A stretch of DNA of 64,000 nt from Aphrophora alni (lineage: Eukaryota; Arthropoda; Insecta; Hemiptera; Aphrophoridae), in NCBI GenBank assembly GCA_963513935.1, contig OY740769.1, positions 105,999,762 through 106,063,761 on the forward strand, read 5' to 3'. A program made the translations under genes and the position numbers. Within the stretch, counting starts at the first letter, position 1. Each line of letters begins with the position of its first letter. Below the pieces are notes generated by a model. It was not told the DNA's origin, ran no database searches, and saw only the letters and a list, made by a program, of their open reading frames with translations. Below, piece by piece: positions 62,687 to 64,000 of the stretch.

Positions 62687-63785
62687 CCAAGCAGGTGCTG
62701 TCTTTGATCTCTTTGCCATTCTTCACTAACATTTTCTCTTATGTCCACAATGAACTGATAATGTCTCATAAGCTTCACACTGTTGCACTGACATAGCCAC
62801 TTCTTTATATAAAATGTAACATTTAAAATTATCTGTGAAATAAAATTGAATACTATCTTCTTCCAGTATTTAACTTAAGTACGGTACGTTCATTCAAATA
62901 GCAGTACATCATCATGTCATAGGAATCAATACCGCCATGAACAATCAATGTGCATCCATCAATAACACAAGTTTTTTCTTCTGATATTGTTCTGCCTTAC
63001 AGTCTCTATAGTTTTCTCCATTCCAATTTTTGCCTTTGTTGAAAGTAATAACACCGGTTTTTTCTGACCTTTTTTCTCTCTGTAAGCTAATACAACAACT
63101 TTCCTTTTTTATAATACACCTTTTCTGTAAATTTAAACTTTCTTTTCATTATTCCTTTTTCCTTACATCCTTTTTTTTCTAAAGGCAAGTTTTTTCTATC
63201 AGTTCCCAGTCATATAATATATGTTTCTTCACTATACAGCCAGGCAAGGTTTCTTGAAACAAAGTAATTATCAATGAAAACATAACCCTTTTTCAGATAA
63301 TTACCAGCTGTCATCAGAATTTTAATAACAGTGTAAGCCAAAACAAACTCAAGTGCTCACTCTCGTCCTCCCCAGATTTGGCTCCCTTATAACAAAAGAG
63401 ATTTAGACAATACCTTGAAACTGCATCACATAACACCCAAAATTTGACTCCCCAAGGATGGTGTGGCTTGTTTGGAAGATACTGCATAAGGCTAGTATGA
63501 CACTATGTGCCTACCATACTTTCATCAACCAAAATTTTTTTTATTGGAAGTGTAAAATGTTAGAAGTATGCCATTGCAGTAATCAATGAACGGCTGAAAT
63601 TTCTGACACATCGTAACCTGGCTAACAGGTTTTAGGGAGTTTGCTGTTGTCAAAAAGGTGAAAAAATGACAGTAAATTTCCAAACCTAGCCATTGAAAAC
63701 ATTTCCCAAACCATGGAGAAGCCTGAGAGCTTGTTGTACTCCAATAAGATTTTAGTGTTGGCTTACGATTTATTCCCATGTTCAA
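62687..63785 (-). pseudogene. piggyBac transposase pseudogene, N-terminal and central part
   Basis: From the right on the minus strand: GINRKPTLKSYWSTTSSQAS, KFQPFIDYCN, then LVDESMVGT, MQYLPNKPHHPWGVKFWVLC, VFIDNYF-like ..SLIITLFQETLPG.. (frameshifted), and HGGIDSYDMMMYCYLNERT. This is the piggyBac order: the DYW/YWS region, KL.PL.D, the DESM-type catalytic Asp, Y.P.KPH.WG.K and GG(V/I)D..D.M. Stops and shifts between the pieces make it non-functional. The last part reads EEWQRDQRQHLLGN up to the insertion point. Confidence 0.8.
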
Positions 63786-63793
63786 TACTACTA

Positions 63794-64000
63794 CAGTAGA
63801 CTCTCATAAATCTGGACTTTTGTGGCGGACGGCCGGTCAAGATTCCGAAAAATCCGGATTTCCTGGAGTCGGTGATAAGTCGGCCGCGGGGCTGATACGA
63901 GCGGTGATAAGCCGCACATGCAATCGCTACCGGCCTGTGCCGATACCCAACGACACTTGTTACACTCTAACACATTAACTAATGGTACTGTTACTGTAAT
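63794..64000. mobile_element. pogo/Tigger-like element, left end, runs out of the window
   Basis: It begins CAGTAGACTCTCATAAATCT after TA (63792-63793), similar to the terminal repeat of the MITE at 39302 and to pogo/Tigger ends generally. It then turns GC-rich (GGAGTCGGTGATAAGTCGGC). It interrupts the piggyBac gene. Confidence 0.6.

Larger units (their letters stand above)
58012..63793 (-). mobile_element. Decayed piggyBac transposon, split by another element
   Basis: The left end follows TTAA (58008-58011) with TCCTTTGAGGACC, resembling the CCCTTTTAGGACCA end of the MITE at 25769. Transposase pieces lie on the minus strand at 62687-63785 and, after the inserted element, at 58512-58711. The other end is not seen: the 5' part of the gene is cut where a pogo-like element starts at 63794. 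Confidence 0.75.

Overview
The window looks like nuclear DNA of an arthropod, most probably an insect: it is AT-rich, carries one large gene with canonical GT..AG introns, and is full of insect-type DNA transposons (mariner/IS630-like, piggyBac, pogo-like), a jockey-type retrotransposon remnant and AT microsatellites. I cannot name the species.

Region 1-3739 is upstream DNA with a diverged inverted repeat and a 32-base T run. From 3740 to 49675 a single + strand gene runs over 23 recognised exons. It is a molybdo-flavoenzyme of the aldehyde oxidase type. The exons give, in order, the two [2Fe-2S] domains, the FAD domain and the molybdenum-cofactor domain, ending at a normal stop. Two parts are not visible: a short first exon with the start codon, and about 80-90 residues between the exons at 40110-40300 and 42415-42545. 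The second gap is where the family carries its conserved GGIEMGQG-type motif, so the copy may be inactive, misassembled or missing an exon.

The introns hold the accessory material. It includes mariner/IS630-like transposase remnants (11.3-12.2, 22.4-22.7, 36.7-38.5 kb), a further transposase fragment (21.5 kb), a jockey-like reverse transcriptase remnant (24.3-25.3 kb), a piggyBac-type MITE with TTAA duplication (25.77-26.51 kb), other MITEs (33.4, 39.3, 40.6 kb) and possible LTRs (4.3, 28.4, 30.9 kb). Three short motifs resemble hammerhead ribozymes of Penelope-like elements (10.98, 19.08, 41.50 kb), two of them beside inverted repeats. A tRNA-like sequence at 48.2 kb lies in a perfect 51-base inverted repeat.

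One kilobase downstream of the gene lies a 6.6 kb minisatellite (50674-57312): 82 units of 81 bp in exact register. One frame is open for 1796 codons, but the unit variation does not look like that of a protein. It contains an internal higher-order duplication of 23-24 units.

Region 58.0-64.0 kb is a transposon nest. A decayed piggyBac on the minus strand is split by a 3967-bp element with 27-bp terminal inverted repeats and a GTTT target duplication; removing the element and one GTTT rejoins the piggyBac frame. The inserted element carries a broken copy of an uncharacterised multi-copy gene family and may define a little-described DNA transposon. A pogo-like element begins at the far right edge.
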